Positions 1 through 8,107 of a stretch of 64,000 nt of DNA are shown one piece after another. The notes beneath the pieces were generated by a model, which was not told where the DNA came from, made no database searches, and saw only the letters and a list, made by a program, of their open reading frames with translations. Position 1 is the first letter of the stretch. Each line of letters starts with the position of its first letter. This DNA is from Pleomorphomonas carboxyditropha (GTDB lineage Bacteria; Pseudomonadota; Alphaproteobacteria; Rhizobiales; Pleomorphomonadaceae): the NCBI RefSeq assembly GCF_002770725.1, contig NZ_NQVN01000002.1:150622-214621 (forward strand), read 5' to 3'. The position numbers and the translations under genes are program-made.

Positions 1-1
1 T

Positions 2-421
2 CATATCCAGAGCACGGACCACGACTGGCCGGACGGCTTGCCGCCGCTGGTGTTCGAGGAGCGATCGACGATCGTCACGCGCTTTTTCGGCGGGCTCCGC
101 GCCGCCAGCTTCGTCGAGCTGACGCGCCACGACGCGCCGCCGGACGAGCGGCGCTGGCGCACGCTCGAGCGCCACGTCGGCGAACTCGGCCTGCCGATGC
201 GCGGGCCGTTCGCGCGCTGGCACGGCTCGCGACCGACGTTGCCCGACTATCTGCCGGCGATCGGCAAGGCGCCACAGACCGGCAACCTCTACTACGCCTT
301 CGGCCACCAGCATCTCGGGTTGACGCTGGCGCCGGTGACGGCCCGGCACGTGGTCGCCATGCTGAGGAACGGCGAGCCCGCGCCGGCCATCGGCGCATTC
401 TCATTGGCTCGCTTCCAGTGA
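2..421 (+). CDS. FAD-dependent D-amino-acid/D-hydroxyproline dehydrogenase (DadA-like), C-terminal part
   Basis: Only the last ~139 residues lie in the window; the frame is open from base 2, so the start is off the left edge. The visible part is the C-terminal half of a DAO/DadA-type flavoenzyme: it has the RPTLPDYLPAIG stretch and the closing YYAFGHQHLGLTLAP segment, which in this family contacts the flavin and closes the substrate site. Its stop codon overlaps a possible GTG start of the next gene, so the two are cotranscribed. Next to an alpha-ketoglutaric semialdehyde dehydrogenase, the best guess is a D-hydroxyproline dehydrogenase of the trans-4-hydroxyproline pathway. The neighbouring epimerase and deaminase that would prove this are not in view. 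Family call is firm, substrate is inferred. Confidence 0.85.
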   Translation, partial: HIQSTDHDWPDGLPPLVFEERSTIVTRFFGGLRAASFVELTRHDAPPDERRWRTLERHVGELGLPMRGPFARWHGSRPTLPDYLPAIGKAPQTGNLYYAFGHQHLGLTLAPVTARHVVAMLRNGEPAPAIGAFSLARFQ

Positions 422-447
422 ACCAGAAGCCGCAAGGACAAGGATCG

Positions 448-1965
448 ATGCAAGGAACCATGCTGATCGACGGCAAGCCGCGCTTCGGTGCCGGCGCGCG
501 CTTCCACGGGCTCGACGCGGTGACCGGCGAGGCGCTGTCTCCCGCCTACGGCAGCGCTCTGCCGCGGGATGTCGACGATGCCGCCGAGGCGGCCGCCGCC
601 GCGTTCCGGATTTACCGCGCCGTGCCGCGCGCCGACCGGGCCGCCTTCCTCGACCGCATCGCCGCGGCCATCGAAGAGCTCGGCGACAGCTTGGTCGAAC
701 GGGCGATGCTGGAGACCGGCCTGCCGCGGGGGCGCATCGAGGGCGAGCGGGCGCGGACCGTCGGCCAGTTGCGCCTGTTCGGCGACGTCCTGCGGGCCGG
801 CGACTATCTCGACCGCCGCCGCGTCGACGCGCTGCCCGACCGCACGCCGTTGCCGCGACCCGATCTCCGGATGATGAACGTGCCGCTCGGCCCGGTCGCT
901 GTGTTCGGCGCCTCCAACTTTCCGCTGGCCTTCTCGGTCGCCGGCGGCGACACGGCCTCGGCGCTGGCCGCCGGCTGCCCGGTGGTGGTCAAGGCCCACC
1001 CGGCGCATCCCGGAACATCGGAGATGGTGGCTGAAGCGGTGGCGACGGCCGTCGGCCGGTCCGGACTTCCGGCGGGCGTCTTCGGCCTTCTCCATGACGC
1101 GGGCATCGAGGCCGGCAGTCGCCTCGTCGCCGACCCGCGCATCAAGGCGGTCGGCTTCACCGGATCGGCGCGAGCCGGCAAGGCGCTCGTCGCCATTGCC
1201 CGAAGCCGGCCGGAACCCATTCCCGTCTACGCGGAAATGAGTGCGATCAATCCGGTCCTGCTCTTTCCCGCCGCTCTCGACGAGCGGGCCGAGGCCATTG
1301 CCGACGGCTTCGTGCCGGCCCTCACCGGTAGTTGCGGCCAGATGTGCACGGCGCCGGGCCTGCTGATCGCGGCGGAAGGGCCGGCGCTCGATCGCTTCCT
1401 CGCCACAGCCGGGGCGAAGATCGCGGCGACGCCCGCTGCGACCATGCTGACGCCGGCTATCGCCGCCAACCACGCCGCCGGCGCCGCCAGGCTGGCGGCG
1501 ACACCGGGGGTCGAGACGATCGCACTCGGCGCCGAGGCCGGACCGCGCGAGGGGCAGGCGGGCCTTTTGGGCGTCGATGCGCCGGTCTTTCTCTCCAATG
1601 CCTTGCTGGCCGAAGAGGTATTCGGCCCCACCGCGCTTTTGGTCCGCTGCTCGGATGTCGACGAAATGGCGGAAGCCCTGGCGGCAATCGGCGGGCAACT
1701 GACGCTGTCACTGCATGTCGCCGACGACGATATTCCGGCGGTTCGGGCGATGTGGCCGCTGATCGAGGACAAGGCCGGCCGCGTCATCAACGGCGCCTTC
1801 GGGACCGGGGTCGAGGTCTGCGAGGCGATGGTGCATGGCGGCCCCTGGCCGGCGACCGCCGATCCGCGCACCACATCGGTGGGAACGCGCGCGATAGATC
1901 GCTTTGTCAGGCCGGTGTGCTATCAGAATCTACCTAAAGCCCTCCTGCCGGCCGATCTAGGATAG
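448..1965 (+). CDS. alpha-ketoglutaric semialdehyde dehydrogenase (aldehyde dehydrogenase, NADP+)
   Basis: A 505-residue aldehyde dehydrogenase of the 2,5-dioxovalerate dehydrogenase class, which oxidises alpha-ketoglutaric semialdehyde to 2-oxoglutarate at the end of hydroxyproline, arabinose or glucarate breakdown. Visible signs are the FTGSARAGKAL cofactor-binding segment, the YAEMSAINP segment with the general-base Glu, and the GSCGQMC segment with the catalytic Cys. I chose ATG 448 because an AAGGA-rich ribosome site (about 434-444) precedes it; a GTG at 418 in the same frame overlaps the previous stop (GTGA) and would add 10 residues. Cytoplasmic, no signal peptide. It is cotranscribed with the upstream flavoenzyme, which favours a hydroxyproline pathway. 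Confidence 0.9.
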   Translation: MQGTMLIDGKPRFGAGARFHGLDAVTGEALSPAYGSALPRDVDDAAEAAAAAFRIYRAVPRADRAAFLDRIAAAIEELGDSLVERAMLETGLPRGRIEGERARTVGQLRLFGDVLRAGDYLDRRRVDALPDRTPLPRPDLRMMNVPLGPVAVFGASNFPLAFSVAGGDTASALAAGCPVVVKAHPAHPGTSEMVAEAVATAVGRSGLPAGVFGLLHDAGIEAGSRLVADPRIKAVGFTGSARAGKALVAIARSRPEPIPVYAEMSAINPVLLFPAALDERAEAIADGFVPALTGSCGQMCTAPGLLIAAEGPALDRFLATAGAKIAATPAATMLTPAIAANHAAGAARLAATPGVETIALGAEAGPREGQAGLLGVDAPVFLSNALLAEEVFGPTALLVRCSDVDEMAEALAAIGGQLTLSLHVADDDIPAVRAMWPLIEDKAGRVINGAFGTGVEVCEAMVHGGPWPATADPRTTSVGTRAIDRFVRPVCYQNLPKALLPADLG

Positions 1966-2106
1966 ACACTGCCCCACGCAACCATCTCAACTTGCGATGC
2001 TAAGTTGCATTTATCTTCGCGACGCAGCGGGCGCCGCCGAACGCCGACGAGCGACGCGGTGATGGTGAGTGACGATGGCATTCGGCTCTCTATGGTAGGC
2101 GCAATT

Positions 2107-2149
2107 TCGGACGCAAAACCGGTTCCCACTTTTGCTGAAATTGCTCTAG
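2107..2149. repeat. Hyphomicrobiales intergenic repeat element, copy 1
   Basis: The stretch with CAAAACCGGTTCCCACTTTT followed by GCTGAAATTGCTCTAG matches, from memory, a short palindromic element scattered between genes in many Hyphomicrobiales genomes. Here it lies between two genes that both end towards it, where such elements often sit. Related copies occur near 19970-20080 and 26033-26092. The rest of the 1966-2268 gap holds nothing I can identify. Confidence 0.6.
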
Positions 2150-2268
2150 GCTCGGGCTTCCTCGCCGCCGTCATGCTTGCTTCGATCCGCCTGTGGCTGG
2201 TCGTGTCGCCGGGGATTTGCAGCAAGGTCGGCGGCTGGTTGCCGATGGCTCGGTCGGGGCGAAGCGGA

Positions 2269-3258
2269 TTACGTCGAACCGCGCTCGATAAGGGAGACCG
2301 GCAGAATGATGTTGGTGATCTCGGCATCCGGCGCATCGAGGCGGCGGACCAATAGGTCGACGGCGTCGCGGCCGAGCCGGCCCAGCGGTTGCCTCACGGT
2401 CGTCAGGTTGAGGAGGGGCCAGCTCGACCATTGCATGTCGTCGAAGCCCATCACCGACACATCTTCCGGCACGCGGACGCGTGCCTGCCGCAAGGCGCTG
2501 AGGGCGAGCATGGCGATGAGGTCGTTGACACAGACGACCAGCGACACGTCACCGCGACGGAGAGCGTCGACGGCTTCCTGTGGCAGGCTCGGAACGAGCG
2601 GTACCTCGACGTTCCAGGCGATGTCGAGGCGCCCGCGCGCCGCTTCGACGAAGCCCTCGCGGCGTTCGCGGCTGCTGTAGAGGCCCTGCAGGCCAGAGAG
2701 CAAACCGACGCGCCGGTGGCCGAGGCCGACGGCGTATTCGGCCAGCAGACGGCCTCCCTCCCGATGATCGGCATAGACGGCGTCCATCCCGTCCATCGGC
2801 TGGTCGACGACAACCAGCGGCAAGGTCGGGCGATCCGAAGCGGGGCGCGGCGAACCGAGCACGGCAATGGCGCCGTCGACACCATGGTCGGCCAAGACGC
2901 GGATCGCCTCGGCCTCGCGCGCCGCGGTCTGCAGGCCGGAATCGATGACGAAGGTGGCAAAGCCATGTTCCTCGGCGCGCTGCTGCACCGCCTGGGCGAT
3001 CTCCGGGAAGACCGGACTGAGCAGGGACGGCATGATGCAGCCGATGACGTTGTTGCGGCCGGTTTTCAGCGCCCGTGCCGCCCGGTTGCGGCTGTAGCCG
3101 AGTTCATGCGCCACCCGCCGTACGTGAGCGTCGACCTCGGGCGATACCTTGTTGAGATTGTTGAGAACGTAGGACACCGTCGCCTGCGACACGCCCGCCG
3201 CCTTCGCCACGTCCTTGATCGTTGGAATTCTGCCGCCAGACTTTTCAGCCGCCATCAT
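2269..3258 (-). CDS. LacI-family transcriptional regulator of the adjacent BMP-type ABC operon
   Basis: A 329-residue LacI/GalR repressor. The N-terminal helix-turn-helix (PTIKDVAKAAGVSQATVSYVLN, about residues 12-33) and hinge helix (NRAARALKTGRNNVIG) are clear, followed by a periplasmic-binding-protein-like effector domain starting at IMPSLLSPVFPEIA. It is transcribed away from the BMP-type importer operon, and the 183-bp space between them holds two copies of a LacI-type operator (3283-3298 and 3336-3351). This layout is standard for a local repressor that also controls itself. The effector is probably the imported nucleoside-like compound or a metabolite of it, which is inference from context. 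Confidence 0.92.
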   Translation of the reverse strand: MMAAEKSGGRIPTIKDVAKAAGVSQATVSYVLNNLNKVSPEVDAHVRRVAHELGYSRNRAARALKTGRNNVIGCIMPSLLSPVFPEIAQAVQQRAEEHGFATFVIDSGLQTAAREAEAIRVLADHGVDGAIAVLGSPRPASDRPTLPLVVVDQPMDGMDAVYADHREGGRLLAEYAVGLGHRRVGLLSGLQGLYSSRERREGFVEAARGRLDIAWNVEVPLVPSLPQEAVDALRRGDVSLVVCVNDLIAMLALSALRQARVRVPEDVSVMGFDDMQWSSWPLLNLTTVRQPLGRLGRDAVDLLVRRLDAPDAEITNIILPVSLIERGST

Positions 3259-3282
3259 TTTACCCGGTAACGGTCCGATTTG

Positions 3283-3298
3283 GTTTAAACGTGTAAAT
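3283..3298. promoter_or_regulatory. Candidate LacI-type operator O1
   Basis: GTTTAAACGTGTAAAT is a near-palindrome centred on ACGT, the usual form of LacI-family sites. It is the reverse complement of O2 at 3336-3351 except for one end base. It lies upstream of the TTGACA box of the importer promoter and beside the divergent lacI-type gene. The 53-bp spacing to O2 is about five helical turns, compatible with looping by one tetramer or cooperative dimers. Confidence 0.75.
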
Positions 3299-3304
3299 CG
3301 ACCC

Positions 3305-3333
3305 TTGACAAGGCCGGCGATATTCAGAACTCT
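3305..3333 (+). promoter_or_regulatory. Candidate sigma-70 promoter of the BMP importer operon
   Basis: A consensus -35 box TTGACA at 3305-3310 is followed after 17 bases by a weak -10 candidate, AACTCT, at 3328-3333. The start of transcription would fall inside or just before operator O2, so a bound LacI protein would block it. The -35 is convincing; the -10 is a guess by spacing. Confidence 0.45.
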
Positions 3334-3335
3334 CC

Positions 3336-3351
3336 GTTTACACGTTTAAAC
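3336..3351. promoter_or_regulatory. Candidate LacI-type operator O2
   Basis: GTTTACACGTTTAAAC is almost a perfect palindrome around ACGT and is the inverted partner of O1. It overlaps the expected transcription start of the importer operon, the classical repression position. Confidence 0.8.
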
Positions 3352-3441
3352 AGGATGCTTCACCGGCGACCCGGCCACGGCACGACGGCTCGTCGGCGCA
3401 AGGGGAATATGCGTGTCGTCCAAAAAAGAAAAGGGGAAGTC

Positions 3442-4554
3442 ATGATCCGTTTCAAGGCGAGGCGATCCGCCTTGCGTGCCGGCCTGGTTCTCGCCACGGC
3501 CGGCCTTCTGAGCGTTGCCGCTGTCGCCGAAGCCGCGGCAGCGGACAAGATCCTGCTGATCATCAATGGTGCCCTCGGCGACAAGTCGTTTTTCGACTCC
3601 GCCAATCACGGCATCGAGCTGATCAAGGCCAAGTATGCCGACAAGGTCGAGACGCGCGTCCTCGAGATCGGCGACGACGCCACCAAGTGGGAGCCGGCGC
3701 TGCTCGACGCCTCCGAGCAGGACTGGAACCTGATCATCCTCGGAACCTATTCGATCTCCGAGACGCTGGCCGAAGTGGCCAGGCAATATCCGGACAAGAA
3801 GTACATCCTGTTCGACGCTTCGGTGCCCTACGCTGACGGCGGCTACGACAACGTCTATTCGATCTCCTACAAACAGAACGAGGGTTCATATCTCGGTGGC
3901 GTCTACAATGCCGAGCTGTTGAAGTCGGGCAAGCTCGAGGGCGACATCGGCACCTCGCTCGGCTTCCTCGGCGGCATGGACATCCCGGTGATCAACGATT
4001 TCCTGGTCGGCTACATCGCCGGTGCCAAGTTCGTCTCGCCCGACATCAAGATCGCCGTGTCCTACGTCGGTTCGTTCTCCGACGCCGCCAAGGGCAAGGA
4101 GCTCGGTCTCGCCCAGTATCGCGCCGGTGTCGGCATTGGCTTTACCGCCGCCTCGCAGGCCGGCCTCGGCCAGTTGTCGGCGGCCAAGGAAACCGGCAAA
4201 TACGTGCTCGGCGTCGATTCCGACCAGGAAGCCATTTTTGCCGAAAGCGATCCGGCCATCGCCTCGCAGGTGGTGAGCTCGGTGCTGAAGAACGTCGACG
4301 TCAGCCTGTTGCAGGCTTACGACAAGTACGTGGCCGGCGAACTGAAGTTCGGTTCGGAGGAAAGCCTCGGCCTTGCCGAGGGGGCCGTCGGTCTGGTCGA
4401 AAGTGGCAACTACCAGCAGCTGGCGACGCCGGAACTGCTTGCCGCCATCAAGACCGCCAAGGAAAAGATTGCCAGCGGCGAGATCAAGGTGCCCAGCGCC
4501 TTCGGCATGTCCAGCGACGACCTCAACGCGCTGCGCAACTCCGTGAAGCCATGA
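3442..4554 (+). CDS. BMP/PnrA-family ABC transporter substrate-binding protein
   Basis: A 370-residue exported binding protein. The N-terminus has a charged stretch, a hydrophobic core (LRAGLVLATAGLLSVAAV) and an AEA-AAA cleavage region, so it is a soluble periplasmic protein rather than a lipoprotein. The mature part is of the basic membrane protein/PnrA type, whose members bind purine nucleosides and related compounds; NGALGDKSFFDSANHGIE matches the family opening, where the loop binds substrate. ATG 3442 is preceded by AAGGGGAAG. The stop overlaps the ATPase start (ATGA). With the ATPase and two permeases it forms a complete importer. The ligand is not readable; a nucleoside or ribosylated compound is the best guess because the operon ends with an ADP-ribosylglycohydrolase. 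Confidence 0.9.
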   Translation: MIRFKARRSALRAGLVLATAGLLSVAAVAEAAAADKILLIINGALGDKSFFDSANHGIELIKAKYADKVETRVLEIGDDATKWEPALLDASEQDWNLIILGTYSISETLAEVARQYPDKKYILFDASVPYADGGYDNVYSISYKQNEGSYLGGVYNAELLKSGKLEGDIGTSLGFLGGMDIPVINDFLVGYIAGAKFVSPDIKIAVSYVGSFSDAAKGKELGLAQYRAGVGIGFTAASQAGLGQLSAAKETGKYVLGVDSDQEAIFAESDPAIASQVVSSVLKNVDVSLLQAYDKYVAGELKFGSEESLGLAEGAVGLVESGNYQQLATPELLAAIKTAKEKIASGEIKVPSAFGMSSDDLNALRNSVKP

Positions 4555-6110
4555 CCGACGGGCGCGACGACGGGGAGCGAGCCGCCGGGCCAGCGCCCGC
4601 CGTCGCGTTCGATCGCATTTCCAAGACCTACGCCAATGGAACCGTCGCGCTCCGCGACGTGTCCTTTTCGGTTCCCGCGCGGACCATTCATGCCATCTGC
4701 GGCGAGAATGGCGCCGGCAAGTCGACGCTGATGAAGATCCTGTTCGGCCTCGAGGAGCCGACGGGCGGCCGGATTTGGCTCGATGGTCGGCCGGTGTCGA
4801 CCGCGACGCGCGATTTTGCCGGCCGGCATGGCATCGGCATGGTGCATCAGCACTTCTCGCTGATCCCGACGCTGTCGGTGACCGAGAACATCATTCTCGG
4901 CCACGAGCCCGGCAAAGGGGGGCTGATCGACCGCGCCGCCGCCCGGGCCAGGGTCGAGATGCTGTCTCGCAGGTACGGTCTTGCCGTTGATCCGGATGCC
5001 GTCACCGGCCGGTTGCCGGTTGCCGCCCAGCAGAAGGTGGAGATCCTGAAGGCGCTGTCGCGCGATACCCGGATTCTGATCCTCGACGAGCCGACGGCCG
5101 TTCTGTCGCCGCCGGAAATCAACGAGCTGTTCAGCCGGCTGCGCGATCTCAGCCAACACGGCATCACCATCCTGTTCATCTCGCACAAGCTCAACGAGGT
5201 GCGCAGTCTCGCCGAGACCGTGACGGTGCTGCGGGCCGGCCAACTGGCCGGCGCCGCCCGTCTCGCCGACGTGCCCGACAACATGATCATGCAGATGGTG
5301 ATGGGACGACCGGTAGAGATCACCCGCCGTCAGCCGCGCCAAGTGACCGGCGAGCCGCTGCTCGCCATGTCCGATGCTAGCCTTGCCTCACGCGATCCGG
5401 CCGATCGCCTGCAAAGCATCGACCTCGTCATTCACCCCGGCGAGATCGTTGGCGTCGCCGGGGTCGATGGCAGCGGCCAGCGCGGGCTGGTATCGCTGGT
5501 CACCGGAACCGCTCGCCCGGTATCGGGCTCGATTCGCTTCGACGGCGAAGACATGGCCGGCGCCTCGACCGCGCGCTGGCGTGCCCGGGGCATGGCGCAT
5601 CTGCCGTCCGATCGTTTCACGCAAGGCGGGGTGCCGGCGCTGACGCTGACCGACAACGCCATCGCCGGCACCGACGGCGACAAGCGCTTCCAGCGCGGTC
5701 CCTTTCTTCGTCGTGGCGCCATCTCCAGGGCGGTCGCGGCCATGGTCGAAGACTATTCGGTTCGAGCCTTGTCGATCGGCGAAAGGCTCGACTCGCTGTC
5801 CGGCGGCAACGTGCAGAAGCTGATCGCGGCGCGCGAGCTGGCAACCGAGCCGCGTTTCCTGATCGCCGACCAGCCGACCCGCGGCATCGACGTTGCCGCC
5901 GCCGCCTTCATCCACAAGCGCATCGTCGATGCCGCCGAACGCGGCGCCGCGGTGCTGCTTGTCACCGCCGATCTCGACGAACTCTTGCGTTTGTCCGATC
6001 GCGTCGTGGTGATGTTCGCCGGTCGGATCACCGCCGTGCTCGCCAACGAAGCGCAACTGACGCCGGAGCGGCTCGGTCCCTTTATGCTCGGCCTGGAGGG
6101 CATGCCATGA
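4551..6110 (+). CDS. Double-domain ABC transporter ATP-binding protein (nucleoside/sugar importer type)
   Basis: A 519-residue ATPase with two ABC domains in one chain, as in the ribose and purine-nucleoside importers. Domain 1 has Walker A GENGAGKST and Walker B ILILDEP. Domain 2 is degenerate in its Walker A region (GVDGSGQRG) but keeps the LSGGNVQK signature and FLIADQPTRGID, as is usual for the CUT2/BMP class. The start overlaps the binding-protein stop and its end overlaps the first permease (both ATGA), so the four transporter genes form one coupled operon at the inner membrane. Confidence 0.93.
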   Translation: MTDGRDDGERAAGPAPAVAFDRISKTYANGTVALRDVSFSVPARTIHAICGENGAGKSTLMKILFGLEEPTGGRIWLDGRPVSTATRDFAGRHGIGMVHQHFSLIPTLSVTENIILGHEPGKGGLIDRAAARARVEMLSRRYGLAVDPDAVTGRLPVAAQQKVEILKALSRDTRILILDEPTAVLSPPEINELFSRLRDLSQHGITILFISHKLNEVRSLAETVTVLRAGQLAGAARLADVPDNMIMQMVMGRPVEITRRQPRQVTGEPLLAMSDASLASRDPADRLQSIDLVIHPGEIVGVAGVDGSGQRGLVSLVTGTARPVSGSIRFDGEDMAGASTARWRARGMAHLPSDRFTQGGVPALTLTDNAIAGTDGDKRFQRGPFLRRGAISRAVAAMVEDYSVRALSIGERLDSLSGGNVQKLIAARELATEPRFLIADQPTRGIDVAAAAFIHKRIVDAAERGAAVLLVTADLDELLRLSDRVVVMFAGRITAVLANEAQLTPERLGPFMLGLEGMP

Positions 6111-7174
6111 ACCGGGCCCTTCTGGCTGGCCTCGTGCGCCTGGCGATCACGCTGGCGGTCATTGCGGCGGTGATCCTGGCGGTGTTGATCCCCTTCGCGC
6201 TGCCGCACGACCAGCCCGGCGCCGTGGTGGCCGCCTTCCTGCTCGGGCCGCTGTCGAGCGTCAGGCATCTTGGCAATGTCGCCGAATATGCAACGCCGAT
6301 CGCCTTCACCGGCCTCGCCGCCACCGTGGTGTTCCGCTCCGGTCTGTTCAACCTCGGCATCGAGAGCGGCGTCTTCCTGGGCGGGCTCGCCGCCACCGCG
6401 GCGGCGCTGCTGCTGCCGTCCTTCGGGCCGTTCACGCCGCTTGTCGCCATCATCGTCGGCGCCGTCGTCGGCAGCATCTCCTGCGTCATCCCCGGTGAGC
6501 TCCGCTTGCGCTGGGACGCGCCGGAAATGGTGACGTCGCTGGTGCTCAACTTCGCCATTCTCTACGCCGGCGTGTTCTTCCTCAACTATTACCTGCGCGA
6601 TCCGGCCGCCGGCTCGTTGATGTCCTACCGTATCCCCGCCGACGCCAGGCTTGATCGCCTTCTGTCGGGAACGCGGCTCAACTCCGGTGCCATCGTTGCG
6701 CTGGCCGCCTGCCTGACCGTCGGCATCTGGCTCTATTTCACGCGCTCCGGCCTCAATCTGCGCATCGTCGGCCAGGGACCGGCATTCGCCGCCCATCTCG
6801 GCCTGCCGTCGCGGCGAATCATCATGCAGGCGCAACTCGTCGGAGGGCTGATCGCCGGCATGGCCGGCGCCATCCAGGTGCTGGGTCTCTATCCGCGCTT
6901 TTCGTGGACGCAACTGCCGGGCCTTGGCTGGACGGGCATCATCATCGCCATCCTCGCCCGGGAAAATCCCTTCTACGTCGTGCCGGCTGCCCTGTTTCTC
7001 GGCTACCTGCAGGTCGGCGGCGACTTCCTGGCCCGCGACATCGGCATACCCAGCGAAGTGGTCGGCCTTGTCACGGCCGCCATCATGCTGGCGGTTACGG
7101 CCAGCGCCATTTTCCAGCACCCGGCCGTGCTCCGGCTGATCCGCCGGATACGGCGGGTGGAGGCCGCGCAATGA
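6107..7174 (+). CDS. ABC transporter permease (BMP/nucleoside importer, first subunit)
   Basis: A 355-residue inner-membrane permease of the BPD_transp_2 type with about ten hydrophobic segments. FRSGLFNLGIESGVFLGGLAA is the conserved N-terminal permease motif of this class, seen also in its partner as DRAGVFNLGMEGMML. It pairs with the next gene as a heterodimer. It starts with ATG overlapping the ATPase stop and ends overlapping the next start. Confidence 0.92.
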   Translation: MNRALLAGLVRLAITLAVIAAVILAVLIPFALPHDQPGAVVAAFLLGPLSSVRHLGNVAEYATPIAFTGLAATVVFRSGLFNLGIESGVFLGGLAATAAALLLPSFGPFTPLVAIIVGAVVGSISCVIPGELRLRWDAPEMVTSLVLNFAILYAGVFFLNYYLRDPAAGSLMSYRIPADARLDRLLSGTRLNSGAIVALAACLTVGIWLYFTRSGLNLRIVGQGPAFAAHLGLPSRRIIMQAQLVGGLIAGMAGAIQVLGLYPRFSWTQLPGLGWTGIIIAILARENPFYVVPAALFLGYLQVGGDFLARDIGIPSEVVGLVTAAIMLAVTASAIFQHPAVLRLIRRIRRVEAAQ

Positions 7175-8085
7175 CCGGCCTCGCCATCATCACCGACCCC
7201 GCGACCTTCGCAACGGTGCTGCGCGTCATGACGCCGCTGTTGATCGCCGCGCTCGGCATCCTGATCTCCGATCGTGCCGGGGTGTTCAACCTCGGCATGG
7301 AGGGCATGATGCTGACCGGCGCGCTCGCCGGGGTTCTGGTCAGTGCCTGGACCGGCAGCGCCTGGCTGGGATTATCGGCCGCGATCGTCGCCGGCGGCCT
7401 GATCGGCGCGCTGATGGCGTTTGCCGTCAACGGCCTTGGCGCCAACCTGATCATCGCCGGCATCGCGGTCAACCTTGCGGCCTCCTCGGGCACGACGCTG
7501 GGCTTGTTTTTCGCGACCGGCGACAAGGGCATGTCCGGGGCGCTCAGGAGCGGCGTCATGCCCTCCCTCGACCTGCCGTTCGTCCGGGATATCCCGGGCA
7601 TCGGGCCGCTCGTCTCGGGTCACAACGTGCTCACCTACGGAGCGCTGCTGGCCGTGCCGCTGATCAGCCTGATGATGGCGAGAACGGCGTTCGGTCTGCG
7701 CATTCGCGCCGTCGGCGTCGACCCGAAGGCGGCTGCCACGGTCGGCATTTCGGTGAAGCTCATCCAGCTTCAGGCGCTTGTCCTGTCGGGCATGCTCGGC
7801 GGCATGGCCGGCGCCTATCTCTCCATGGGCTACGTCTCCTGGTTTGCCCAGGACATGACGGCCGGGCGCGGCTTCATTGCCATCGCCATCGAGGTGATGG
7901 GCATGGGAACCGCCTGGGGCACGCTCGCCGCCACCATCGTCATTGCCATCGCCGAGACGCTGGCCATCACCATGCAGACCTTCGGTCTGCCCAACGAACT
8001 GATGCAGATGATCCCCTACGTGGTGCCGATCGTCATCCTGACCATCTGGACCGCCCGCGGCCGCGCCAGGCCTGCGGGCAGATAA
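7171..8085 (+). CDS. ABC transporter permease (BMP/nucleoside importer, second subunit)
   Basis: A 304-residue polytopic permease, partner of the preceding gene and of the same family. I placed the start at ATG 7171, which overlaps the previous stop (ATGA); the frame is open further upstream but that part only mirrors the first permease in another frame. The motif DRAGVFNLGMEGMMLTGALAG near residue 35 identifies the family, and MGYVSWFAQDMTAGRGFIAIA is the conserved C-terminal cytoplasmic loop region. Confidence 0.92.
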   Translation: MTGLAIITDPATFATVLRVMTPLLIAALGILISDRAGVFNLGMEGMMLTGALAGVLVSAWTGSAWLGLSAAIVAGGLIGALMAFAVNGLGANLIIAGIAVNLAASSGTTLGLFFATGDKGMSGALRSGVMPSLDLPFVRDIPGIGPLVSGHNVLTYGALLAVPLISLMMARTAFGLRIRAVGVDPKAAATVGISVKLIQLQALVLSGMLGGMAGAYLSMGYVSWFAQDMTAGRGFIAIAIEVMGMGTAWGTLAATIVIAIAETLAITMQTFGLPNELMQMIPYVVPIVILTIWTARGRARPAGR

Positions 8086-8107
8086 CTCGTCAAAAATGGA
8101 AAGAACC

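Noticed and set aside
2005-2355. A 116-codon plus-strand frame
   Set aside because: It runs through the intergenic repeat and into the LacI gene in antisense; the peptide shows only repeat-derived sequence (AKPVPTFAEIAL).
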